The notes under the pieces are model-generated. The model did no database searches. It saw only the letters and a list, made by a program, of their open reading frames with translations, and was not told the DNA's origin. Positions 49,725 to 57,351 of a stretch of 64,000 nt of DNA are shown in pieces. The stretch covers positions 372,001-436,000 of the forward strand of contig FUZG01000002.1 in the NCBI GenBank assembly GCA_900168235.1, written 5' to 3'. The translations under genes and the position numbers were made by a program. Source of the stretch: Lachnospiraceae bacterium. Lineage in GTDB: Bacteria > Bacillota > Clostridia > Lachnospirales > Lachnospiraceae. Position 1 is the stretch's first letter; each line of letters begins with the position of its first letter.

Positions 49725-50168
49725 ATGATTAGGACAATGACCATCAAAGATTATGAGGGGGTTCACGATCTTTGGCTTACAATACACGGATTTTCTATCC
49801 GTTCCATAGATGACAGCAGGGAAGGGGTACAGAAGTTTCTCGACAGAAATCCTGCAACATCGATAGTCGCAGAGGAAGACGGAGAGATCGTAGGAGCATT
49901 GCTCTGCGGCCATGATGGAAGAAGAGCCACATTTTATCACGTATGCGTAAGGGAAGATCACCGTATGCGCGGTATAGGAAGAGAAATGGTTGTAATGGCG
50001 ATGAAGGCGCTTAAAAAGGAAAAGATCACAAAAGTCGCGCTAATAGCTTTTACAAAGAATGATATAGGAAATGCTTTCTGGAAAAGGATAGGCTGGACCC
50101 AGAGAACAGACCTTAACTACTACGATTTCACACTCAACACTGAAAATATAGAAAATTTTAACGCATAA
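49725..50168 (+). CDS. GNAT family N-acetyltransferase in the arginine operon
   Basis: A 147-residue acetyl-CoA-dependent acetyltransferase. The GNAT core is visible: SIVAEEDGEIVGALLCGHDG (strands beta2-4) and the acetyl-CoA loop VREDHRMRGIGREMV with RGIG at about residues 84-87, then KDIGNAFWKRIGW-like ending. It lies between argC (14 bases) and argJ, so a role in arginine or ornithine metabolism is possible, but it lacks the length and amino-acid-kinase domain of classical ArgA. It could also modify an unrelated small molecule or protein. Confidence 0.88.
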   Translation: MIRTMTIKDYEGVHDLWLTIHGFSIRSIDDSREGVQKFLDRNPATSIVAEEDGEIVGALLCGHDGRRATFYHVCVREDHRMRGIGREMVVMAMKALKKEKITKVALIAFTKNDIGNAFWKRIGWTQRTDLNYYDFTLNTENIENFNA

Positions 50169-50191
50169 AGCGTATTAGAAAGGATATGCGC

Positions 50192-51415
50192 ATGAAGATC
50201 ATCGAGGGCGGCGTTACGGCAGCAAAAGGATTTAAGGCAGCAGGAACAGAGGCTGCAATCAAATATCAGAATAGAAAAGATATGGCAATGATCTATTCCG
50301 AAGTGCCCTGTAAGGCAGCGGGTACCTTCACTACGAATGTGGTAAAGGCAGCCCCTGTAATATGGGACAGGGACATCGTCCGCGGAAAAGGCACTGCACA
50401 GGCGGTCGTAGTGAATTCCGGTATCGCAAATGCCTGCACAGGCGATGAAGGCATGGCATACTGCCGTGAGACTGCTGAGACTGCCGGCAAAATTTTGAAC
50501 ATTCCCTATGACAGCGTGCTGGTAGGATCCACAGGAGTCATTGGTATGCAGCTCAAGATGGACCGCATAAAGGCAGGTATCGAAAAACTGGTGCCCGCCC
50601 TTGATGACAGCCTTCAGGCAGGTACAGAAGCCGCAGAGGCGATCATGACTACGGATACCCATTCAAAGCAGGTCGCAGTGAGCTTTGAAGCCGGAGGAAA
50701 GACTGTCACTGTAGGCGGCATGGCAAAGGGTTCGGGAATGATCCATCCCAACATGTGCACTATGCTGGCTTACGTCACAACAGATATGAACATCAGCGCA
50801 GAGCTTTTAAGGGAAGCAGTATCCGGCGATATTCCGGACACTTTCAATATGATCTCTGTTGACGGAGATACTTCTACAAATGATACATTCCTCTGTCTCG
50901 CAAACGGAATGGCAGGAAACCCGGAGGTTACTGAGAAAAATGAAGACTATGAAGCTTTTCGTAAGGCACTGAATTACGTAAATACAACTCTTGCAAAGGC
51001 AATGGCAGGAGACGGAGAAGGCGCTACGGCACTTTTTGAAGTGGAAGTAATAAATGCCGACACAAAGGAGCACGCACGTATCCTTGCAAAGTCCGTTATC
51101 ACATCATCACTTACAAAGGCTGCGATCTACGGTCATGATGCAAACTGGGGACGTATCCTCTGCGCGCTGGGTTACTCAGGTGTGACATTCGATCCTGACC
51201 ATATCGAGCTCTGGTTTGGCAGTGATGCTGGACGCATACTTATTTTTAAGAATGGAAAAGCTGTTGATTACAGCGAGGAAGAGGCTACAAAGATCCTTTC
51301 CGAAAAAACTGTACATGTGACAGCTGATATGAAGATGGGTGATGCATCCGCAACAGCATGGGGATGCGATCTCACATACGATTACATCAAGATCAATGCG
51401 GATTACCGTTCTTAA
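50192..51415 (+). CDS. argJ: Bifunctional glutamate N-acetyltransferase/amino-acid acetyltransferase
   Basis: Moves the acetyl group from N-acetylornithine to glutamate and, when bifunctional, also makes acetylglutamate from acetyl-CoA. The precursor cleaves itself before Thr190 in KGSGMIHPNMCTMLAY; the residue before the threonine is Cys where Ala is usual. The C-terminal DANWGRILCALGYSG is typical. The ATG at 50192 is preferred because AGGA is 7 bases away; for the ATG at 50186 the distance would be 1 base. Length 407. Confidence 0.97.
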   Translation: MKIIEGGVTAAKGFKAAGTEAAIKYQNRKDMAMIYSEVPCKAAGTFTTNVVKAAPVIWDRDIVRGKGTAQAVVVNSGIANACTGDEGMAYCRETAETAGKILNIPYDSVLVGSTGVIGMQLKMDRIKAGIEKLVPALDDSLQAGTEAAEAIMTTDTHSKQVAVSFEAGGKTVTVGGMAKGSGMIHPNMCTMLAYVTTDMNISAELLREAVSGDIPDTFNMISVDGDTSTNDTFLCLANGMAGNPEVTEKNEDYEAFRKALNYVNTTLAKAMAGDGEGATALFEVEVINADTKEHARILAKSVITSSLTKAAIYGHDANWGRILCALGYSGVTFDPDHIELWFGSDAGRILIFKNGKAVDYSEEEATKILSEKTVHVTADMKMGDASATAWGCDLTYDYIKINADYRS

Positions 51416-51440
51416 TTAAGTAATGAAAGGTGGAAATACA

Positions 51441-52319
51441 ATGGATATCGCAATGCAGAAGATTCAGGATAAAGCAGGGGTGCTCATCGAGGCACTGCCT
51501 TATATTCAGAAATTTAACAGAAAGATCATCGTTGTAAAGTACGGCGGATCTGCAATGACAAGCGATGAGCTCCGTGCAAATGTCATTAAGGACGTGACAC
51601 TCTTAAAGCTCGTTGGTTTCAAGCCCATCATCGTTCACGGCGGCGGTAAGGAGATAAGCCGCTGGGTGGAGAAAGCCGGAATGGAACCGAAGTTTATAAA
51701 CGGACTCCGTGTAACGGACGAGGACACAATGGAGATCGCGGAGATGGTCCTGAATAAGGTAAATAAGGGACTTGTCCAGCTGGTCGAGTCTCTGGGAGTA
51801 CGCGCTATCGGTGTCAGCGGAAAGGACGGAGGGCTCTTAAAGGTTAAAAAGAAGCTCTCCGGCGGTGAGGACATCGGATATGTGGGAGAGATCACATCCG
51901 TTGATCCGAGCATCCTTCATGACCTTCTTGAGAAGGATTTCCTTCCTATAGTCGCACCTATCGGAATGGATGACAATTTTGACACATATAATATCAATGC
52001 CGATGACGCTGCATGCGCGATCGCTAAGGCAGTAAGTGCTGAAAAGCTTGCTTTCCTTACAGATATTGAGGGACTATATAAGGATATTAACGATAAGTCT
52101 TCTTTTATATCCAGGATCACTGCAAACGAAGCGCAGAAGCTTTTGGATGAAGGCTTTATCGGAGGCGGAATGATCCCGAAGCTCGGAAACTGCATAGATG
52201 CCATCCACGGCGGAGTTCACAATGTACATATTCTTGACGGCCGTGTGCTGCACTGCCTGCTTCTTGAGATCTTTACGGATAAAGGTATCGGAACGGCAAT
52301 GGTGAAAGAAGAGGATTAA
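51441..52319 (+). CDS. argB: Acetylglutamate kinase
   Basis: Phosphorylates N-acetylglutamate, second step of arginine synthesis. Amino-acid-kinase fold: VVKYGGSAM near the N-terminus binds ATP phosphates, [10 protein letters not shown] is the substrate loop, and [14 protein letters not shown] completes the site. An N-terminal helix precedes the kinase core, as in arginine-inhibited hexameric enzymes, so feedback inhibition by arginine is likely. Length 292. The ATG at 51441 has AAAGGTGG 8 bases upstream. argD follows after 2 bases. Confidence 0.97.
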   Translation: MDIAMQKIQDKAGVLIEALPYIQKFNRKIIVVKYGGSAMTSDELRANVIKDVTLLKLVGFKPIIVHGGGKEISRWVEKAGMEPKFINGLRVTDEDTMEIAEMVLNKVNKGLVQLVESLGVRAIGVSGKDGGLLKVKKKLSGGEDIGYVGEITSVDPSILHDLLEKDFLPIVAPIGMDDNFDTYNINADDAACAIAKAVSAEKLAFLTDIEGLYKDINDKSSFISRITANEAQKLLDEGFIGGGMIPKLGNCIDAIHGGVHNVHILDGRVLHCLLLEIFTDKGIGTAMVKEED

Positions 52320-52321
52320 AA

Positions 52322-53518
52322 ATGAGTCTTTCAGAAAAATACATAGAAGAGGGAGAGAAGAATCTCCTCCATACATATAATCGTTTCCCTATCGTGCTGG
52401 ATCACGGTGAAGGGGTATATCTCACAGATGTTGACGGAAAGAAATATCTGGATTTTGCATCAGGAATCGCTGTTTTTGCGCTGGGCTACAATGACCCGGA
52501 GTATAACGATGCCCTTAAAAAGCAGATCGACAAGATAATCCATACAAGCAATCTTTACTACAATGTGCCTGCGGTGGAGGCTGCAAAGGAGCTCTGCGCA
52601 GTATCGGGAATGGACCGCGTATTCTTTACAAACAGCGGTACAGAAGCTATCGAGGGCGCTATAAAGTCTGCGCTCAAATATGCTTATACAAAGGCTCCCG
52701 CAGACGATTATGAGATCATCGCGATGGAGCACTCTTTCCACGGACGCAGTATGGGAGCACTTTCTGTAACGGGAAATGCTCATTACAGAGAAGCTTTCGG
52801 AGAGGGAATCGGTCATATCGAGTTTGCTGAGTATAATGATCTTGAGAGCGTAAAAGCAAAGATCAACAGCAAGACATGCGCTATTATCATGGAAACCGTT
52901 CAGGGTGAAGGCGGTATCTATCCTGCATCCGAAGAGTTCCTTAAGGGTGTCCGTAAGATCTGTGATGAAAATGACATCCTTCTCATTCTTGATGAGATCC
53001 AGTGCGGAATGGGACGAACAGGCTCTATGTTTGCATTTGAGGACTACGGCATCAAGCCTGATATCCTGACAACTGCGAAGGCTCTGGGTTGCGGTGTTCC
53101 TGTAGGTGCGTTTCTCATGACAGAGCGTGTTGCTGAAAAGTCTCTGGTTCCCGGAGACCACGGCTCCACTTACGGCGGAAATCCTTTTGCATGCGCGGCA
53201 GTTCTTGAAGTTCTCCGTCAGTATAAGGAAAAGGATATCGTGGGTCACGTAAAAGAGATAACACCTTATCTCGAAGCAAAGCTCGATGAATTAAAGGAGA
53301 AATTTCCTAATATCATCGACCGCAGAGGAAAGGGCTTCATGCAGGCTCTGGAATTTGACGGACCTGTTGGTGAAATTGTTACAAAAGCGCAGGAAAAAGG
53401 AGCACTTATTATTACAGCAGGCACAAATGTACTGCGTCTTGTACCTCCTCTTATCATTGAAAAAGAGCATGTTGACAGCATTGTAAGTATTCTTACGGAA
53501 ATTTTACAAAAGTATTAA
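52322..53518 (+). CDS. argD: Acetylornithine aminotransferase
   Basis: PLP-dependent class III transaminase, fourth step of arginine synthesis, 398 aa. FTNSGTEAIEGAIKSALKYA contacts the cofactor phosphate, ILDEIQCGMGRTG holds the pyridine-binding Asp, and the Schiff-base lysine is Lys253 in TTAKALGCGVPVGAF. The length and overall order match ArgD; ornithine or GABA aminotransferase activity cannot be excluded, but the operon supports ArgD. It is the last gene of the operon; no clear terminator is seen before the comEA promoter. Confidence 0.96.
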   Translation: MSLSEKYIEEGEKNLLHTYNRFPIVLDHGEGVYLTDVDGKKYLDFASGIAVFALGYNDPEYNDALKKQIDKIIHTSNLYYNVPAVEAAKELCAVSGMDRVFFTNSGTEAIEGAIKSALKYAYTKAPADDYEIIAMEHSFHGRSMGALSVTGNAHYREAFGEGIGHIEFAEYNDLESVKAKINSKTCAIIMETVQGEGGIYPASEEFLKGVRKICDENDILLILDEIQCGMGRTGSMFAFEDYGIKPDILTTAKALGCGVPVGAFLMTERVAEKSLVPGDHGSTYGGNPFACAAVLEVLRQYKEKDIVGHVKEITPYLEAKLDELKEKFPNIIDRRGKGFMQALEFDGPVGEIVTKAQEKGALIITAGTNVLRLVPPLIIEKEHVDSIVSILTEILQKY

Positions 53519-53525
53519 ATCCCTG

Positions 53526-53554
53526 TTGCGTTTTAATCCCGAAGAGTATACAAT
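53526..53554 (+). promoter_or_regulatory. comEA promoter
   Basis: TTGCGT (53526-53531), 17 bases, TACAAT (53549-53554). Confidence 0.65.
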
Positions 53555-53601
53555 AATTTTGCTTTGGGACGCCTGACGGAAATGCAGTCAGGAGTTTATT
53601 A

Positions 53602-54198
53602 ATGGAAAAATCAGGAAAGTCTGTTATGACAGGGATCCTTATCCTGCTTTTATGCGTATTTTTCAGCGGATGCGGGAGCGAGGAAAACGTGCTTTATCCT
53701 GTTGATACCGAGGTCTCGGAAAGCACTGAGGCTTCGGAGGAAACAGCAGAAGCGGAAGAAAGATCAGAGCAGACGATCTATGTGTATCTCTGCGGAGCCG
53801 TGCAGAATCCCGGGGTTTATGAAGTACCCGAGGGGACACGGCTTTTTGAGGTGTTAAGACTTGCGGGCGGGATGAGAGCCGATGCGTCTGATAGTTCCCT
53901 GAATCAGGCAGAAAAGCTCACTGACGGCCAGCAGATCCGTGTTCCGACACAGGATGAAGCGGAAAGCACACCCGGAGATACTATACCGGAAGACAAGGCA
54001 GATCCAAGAGTTAATATTAACACTGCGGATGAGGCTGAACTTACAACGATAAGCGGCATCGGTGCTTCAAGGGCACGGGCGATAATCGCCTGGAGGGAAG
54101 AACACGGAAGTTTTCAGACCATTGAAGACATAAAGAATGTGACCGGGATCAAAGAAGGTCTCTTCAGCAGGATCAGGGACAGCATCAGGGTATCCTGA
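53602..54198 (+). CDS. comEA: ComEA-type DNA-binding lipoprotein
   Basis: Surface DNA receptor of the competence uptake machine, 198 aa. The N-terminal signal ends in FSGC with Cys24, so it is predicted to be lipidated, whereas standard ComEA has a plain membrane anchor. A Glu-rich linker (30-55) leads to an SLBB/ComEA N-domain (about 57-115: IYVYLCGAVQNPGVYEVPEG) and a helix-hairpin-helix DNA-binding domain (about 132-198: VNINTADEAELTTISGIG, then ARAIIAWREEHG). It heads a cluster with a two-component system, a GerMN protein, comEC and holA. Confidence 0.93.
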   Translation: MEKSGKSVMTGILILLLCVFFSGCGSEENVLYPVDTEVSESTEASEETAEAEERSEQTIYVYLCGAVQNPGVYEVPEGTRLFEVLRLAGGMRADASDSSLNQAEKLTDGQQIRVPTQDEAESTPGDTIPEDKADPRVNINTADEAELTTISGIGASRARAIIAWREEHGSFQTIEDIKNVTGIKEGLFSRIRDSIRVS

Positions 54199-54215
54199 GT
54201 AAGGGCAGTTGCTTT

Positions 54216-54905
54216 ATGGGAAGAAAAGTACTGGTAGTTGATGATGAAAAGAATATCGTTAAGGGAATCGCTTTCAGCCTGAAGCAGGACGATATGTCCG
54301 TTGATGCGGCTTATGACGGCGAGGAAGCCGTGCGCCTGGCACGTGACAACCAGTACGATATCATACTTCTTGATGTAATGCTGCCGAAGCTTACGGGTTT
54401 CGAGGCTTGTCAGGAGATCCGCGAGTTTTCTGATGTCCCGATCATCATGCTCACAGCCAAGGGCGATGATATGGACAAAATTCTGGGTCTGGAATATGGC
54501 GCTGATGACTACATCACAAAGCCATTCAACATTCTGGAAGTAAAAGCCCGCATAAAGGCTATCATGCGCCGTGCAGAGCGCAGTGCTGACAAGAAGGAAA
54601 AGCCGAGGATCATTGAAAAGGGTGATCTGAAGCTGGATCTCGAGGGCAGACGTGCGTATATCGCATCCCGTGAGATCAACCTTACAGCAAAGGAATTTGA
54701 TGTGCTGGAGCTTCTTGCACAGAATCCCAATAAGGTTTATTCAAGAGAAGACCTTCTGAACATTATATGGGGCAAGGATTATCCCGGTGACGAGCGTACG
54801 GTTGACGTACACATCCGTCGTCTCAGGGAAAAGATTGAAGAGAGTCCCAGTAATCCTCACTACGTTCACACAAAGTGGGGCGTTGGATATTATTTCCAGG
54901 CATAA
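54216..54905 (+). CDS. OmpR/PhoB-family response regulator
   Basis: A 229-residue two-component regulator. Receiver domain (1-120): acidic pocket D9/D10, phospho-acceptor Asp53 (IILLDVMLP), and Lys in TKPFN. The C-terminal winged helix (about 130-227) shows EINLTAKEFDVLELLAQNPN and ERTVDVHIRRLREKIE, as in PhoB, WalR and similar regulators. The kinase gene follows after 3 bases. Location between comEA and comEC suggests that it may control the DNA-uptake genes or the envelope, but no target site can be identified from the window. Confidence 0.94.
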   Translation: MGRKVLVVDDEKNIVKGIAFSLKQDDMSVDAAYDGEEAVRLARDNQYDIILLDVMLPKLTGFEACQEIREFSDVPIIMLTAKGDDMDKILGLEYGADDYITKPFNILEVKARIKAIMRRAERSADKKEKPRIIEKGDLKLDLEGRRAYIASREINLTAKEFDVLELLAQNPNKVYSREDLLNIIWGKDYPGDERTVDVHIRRLREKIEESPSNPHYVHTKWGVGYYFQA

Positions 54906-54908
54906 AAT

Positions 54909-56354
54909 ATGAAAACGGTTATCTCATTTATAATTAGTCAGTCCAGGTTCTTAAAGAGCCTGCAGTTTCGTATCTTTATTCTTTTGATGCTTGTGGGACT
55001 CGTCCCCTGCATCATCTTGTCAGAGAGTATCATTCTGAATTACAGGAGCAGAGCGGTTTCTGTCAGGACGACAGAAGCCATCAATCAGTGCCGTATTCTG
55101 GCAGATCATCTCGATACATCAGGCTATATGCTGAATCCGGAGGATGAAACGCTGAATGCCGAATTAGAGCAGCTTTCCAGCTTTTATGACGGCAGGATCA
55201 TGGTCATGGACCAGGATTTCAGCGTTATTTCGGATACCTATAAAATGTCTGTAGGAAAGACAATGATCTCAAGGGAGATCATCGACTGCTACATGAACGC
55301 TGCAAGTTCCGCGATCTATGATGACGATAATCAGTACATCGAATTTACGGTGCCTGTAAGAAATGCGGAGAATGGCGTCACATCCGGCGTCATGTTTGCC
55401 AGTGCATCTACAGATACCATAATGGACAGCGTGTATATTTTAAGGAGAAAAGCGACGATCATCATCGTAACCGCCACAGTGCTGATATTTGTGATGGCGG
55501 CTCTTTTGTCCGCGTTCCTCGTTCGTCCTTTTAAGAGGATCACGAGAGCCATCAGCTCTGTTCAGAAGGGCTTTGATTCTGACGCTGTATCTATCCCTGA
55601 CTACACAGAGACAGAGGCTATCATGGACGCTTTTAACGGACTGATGGAGAGGCTGAAAAAGCTCGATGATTCCCGGGAAGAATTTGTGTCAAATGTGTCA
55701 CATGAGCTGAAAACACCGCTCGCATCCATGAAGGTACTGGCTGATTCCATACAGAGTGCGGAGAACGTGCCTGTCGAGACCTATCAGGAATTTATGAGTG
55801 ACATCACAGAGGAAGTTGACCGTGAGAATCAGATCATCACGGATCTTCTGTCTCTCGTAAAGATGGACCGTACCGCAGGTCTTCCCAATGCGGAAATGAC
55901 TGATATTAATGAGATGCTGGAAAAGATCCTGAAAAGACTTCGTCCCATCGCGTCCAAAAATCAGGTGGATATCGTCCTTGAGAGTACCAGACCTGTAAGC
56001 GCGGAAGTGGATCAGATGAAGCTTTCACTGGCAATAAGCAATCTTGTTGAAAACGCGATAAAATATAATAAGACAGGCGGATGGGTACGTGTAAATCTGG
56101 ATGCAGACCATCAGTTTTTCACGCTCATCGTTTCTGATTCCGGAATAGGTATCCCTGAGGAGTCTCTGGATCATATTTACGAGAGGTTCTACAGAGTGGA
56201 TAAATCACACTCAAGGGAGATCGGCGGAACAGGACTCGGCCTTGCCATAACCAGAAATGCCATCCTTCTTCATCGCGGTTCCATCAAGGCTACAAGTATA
56301 GAAGGAGAGGGAACAACATTTACAGTAAGGATTCCGTTAAAGTTTGTTCAGTGA
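54909..56354 (+). CDS. Sensor histidine kinase
   Basis: A 481-residue membrane sensor kinase, the partner of the preceding regulator. A helix at about residues 18-40 (FRIFILLMLVGLVPCIILSE), an extracytoplasmic sensor of about 140 residues with a PAS/Cache look, a second helix at about 182-205, a HAMP segment, and the HisKA domain with phospho-acceptor His265 in SNVSHELKTPLASMKV. The ATPase domain has the N box NLVENAIKYN and G boxes DSGIGIPEE and GGTGLGLAI. The signal is unknown. Its end overlaps the upstream part of the GerMN gene region but not its chosen start. Confidence 0.95.
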   Translation: MKTVISFIISQSRFLKSLQFRIFILLMLVGLVPCIILSESIILNYRSRAVSVRTTEAINQCRILADHLDTSGYMLNPEDETLNAELEQLSSFYDGRIMVMDQDFSVISDTYKMSVGKTMISREIIDCYMNAASSAIYDDDNQYIEFTVPVRNAENGVTSGVMFASASTDTIMDSVYILRRKATIIIVTATVLIFVMAALLSAFLVRPFKRITRAISSVQKGFDSDAVSIPDYTETEAIMDAFNGLMERLKKLDDSREEFVSNVSHELKTPLASMKVLADSIQSAENVPVETYQEFMSDITEEVDRENQIITDLLSLVKMDRTAGLPNAEMTDINEMLEKILKRLRPIASKNQVDIVLESTRPVSAEVDQMKLSLAISNLVENAIKYNKTGGWVRVNLDADHQFFTLIVSDSGIGIPEESLDHIYERFYRVDKSHSREIGGTGLGLAITRNAILLHRGSIKATSIEGEGTTFTVRIPLKFVQ

Positions 56355-56376
56355 TCGGGTGAAGGGGAGAGAACTG

Positions 56377-57351
56377 ATGCAGAACATAAAGATTGAAACA
56401 AAACGGATAAGGAATACGTTGATATTATTCATATTCCTGTGCGTTTTCATAATAGGGGGATTAGTTGTTTCCGGGACTAGGAAGGGAGATTCGGAAAAGC
56501 GCGGTCCTTCGGATGGATTCTCTGTTTATTACCTTGATCAGGATGGTATGGAGATCCAGAGTGAGACCAGAAAGTCATTATCGGAAAATGCGACTGTGGG
56601 AGAGCTTTTGACCGAGCTCATGAAGGATCCTTCGGATGCCCGTTTAAAAAGGACCATGGGAGCAGATACAACGTTACTCAATTATCAGATGGACAGGAGT
56701 CAGCTGATACTGAATTTTGACACGGATTACATGCTCATGCCGAAGACTACTGAGGTGCTCTTCAGGGCAGCGGTAGTCCACACCATGTGTCAGCTTGACA
56801 GTGTGACGGGTGTACGTTTTTTTGTAGCAGGAGACCCGCTCCTCAATTCCACAGGGGATGCTGTGGGAGTCATGACTGACAGGACATTTATCGATAACGC
56901 GGGAGATGAGATCAATTCCTACAATAAGGGAAATATCCATCTGTATTTTGCGGATACTACAGGAACACTGCTGGTCCGCACAAATGAAGAAGTGGTCTAC
57001 AGCACCAATGTTTCCATGGAGAAACTGGTTATGGAAAAGCTGATAGCAGGACCTACTGATAAATCAGCGTATCCTACAATGTCACCTGATACAAAGATCA
57101 ATTCTATAAATGTGAAGGACGGAATCTGCTACGTGAGTCTGGATTCGAGCGTTGCAGATAAGCCTGTTGATGTAACTGAGGAAGTAGTACTGTATTCTAT
57201 AGTCAATTCTCTTACGGAGCTTCCCGGCATCCATGAAGTTCAGGTGTCCGTAAACGGAAAAAATGAGGGTACGCTCAGAGGCGAATTTCCGCTGGATAAG
57301 CTGTACTCAAGAAATACTGATCTCGTAAAGAGAAAGGAAAATAAGCTTTGA
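56377..57351 (+). CDS. Membrane-anchored protein with two GerMN domains
   Basis: A 324-residue protein with a basic N-terminus, one membrane helix (about 13-33, TLILFIFLCVFIIGGLVVSG) and two GerMN (sporulation/germination type) domains outside the membrane: about 50-180 and 190-310 (for example KDPSDARLKRTMGADTTLLN and KLIAGPTDKSAYPTMSPDTK). GerMN proteins occur in spore germination and in cell-envelope regulation next to WalRK-like systems; here it directly follows a two-component pair, so a link to signal sensing is plausible. AGGGGAG lies 8 bases before the ATG. Its stop overlaps the comEC start. Confidence 0.85.
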   Translation: MQNIKIETKRIRNTLILFIFLCVFIIGGLVVSGTRKGDSEKRGPSDGFSVYYLDQDGMEIQSETRKSLSENATVGELLTELMKDPSDARLKRTMGADTTLLNYQMDRSQLILNFDTDYMLMPKTTEVLFRAAVVHTMCQLDSVTGVRFFVAGDPLLNSTGDAVGVMTDRTFIDNAGDEINSYNKGNIHLYFADTTGTLLVRTNEEVVYSTNVSMEKLVMEKLIAGPTDKSAYPTMSPDTKINSINVKDGICYVSLDSSVADKPVDVTEEVVLYSIVNSLTELPGIHEVQVSVNGKNEGTLRGEFPLDKLYSRNTDLVKRKENKL

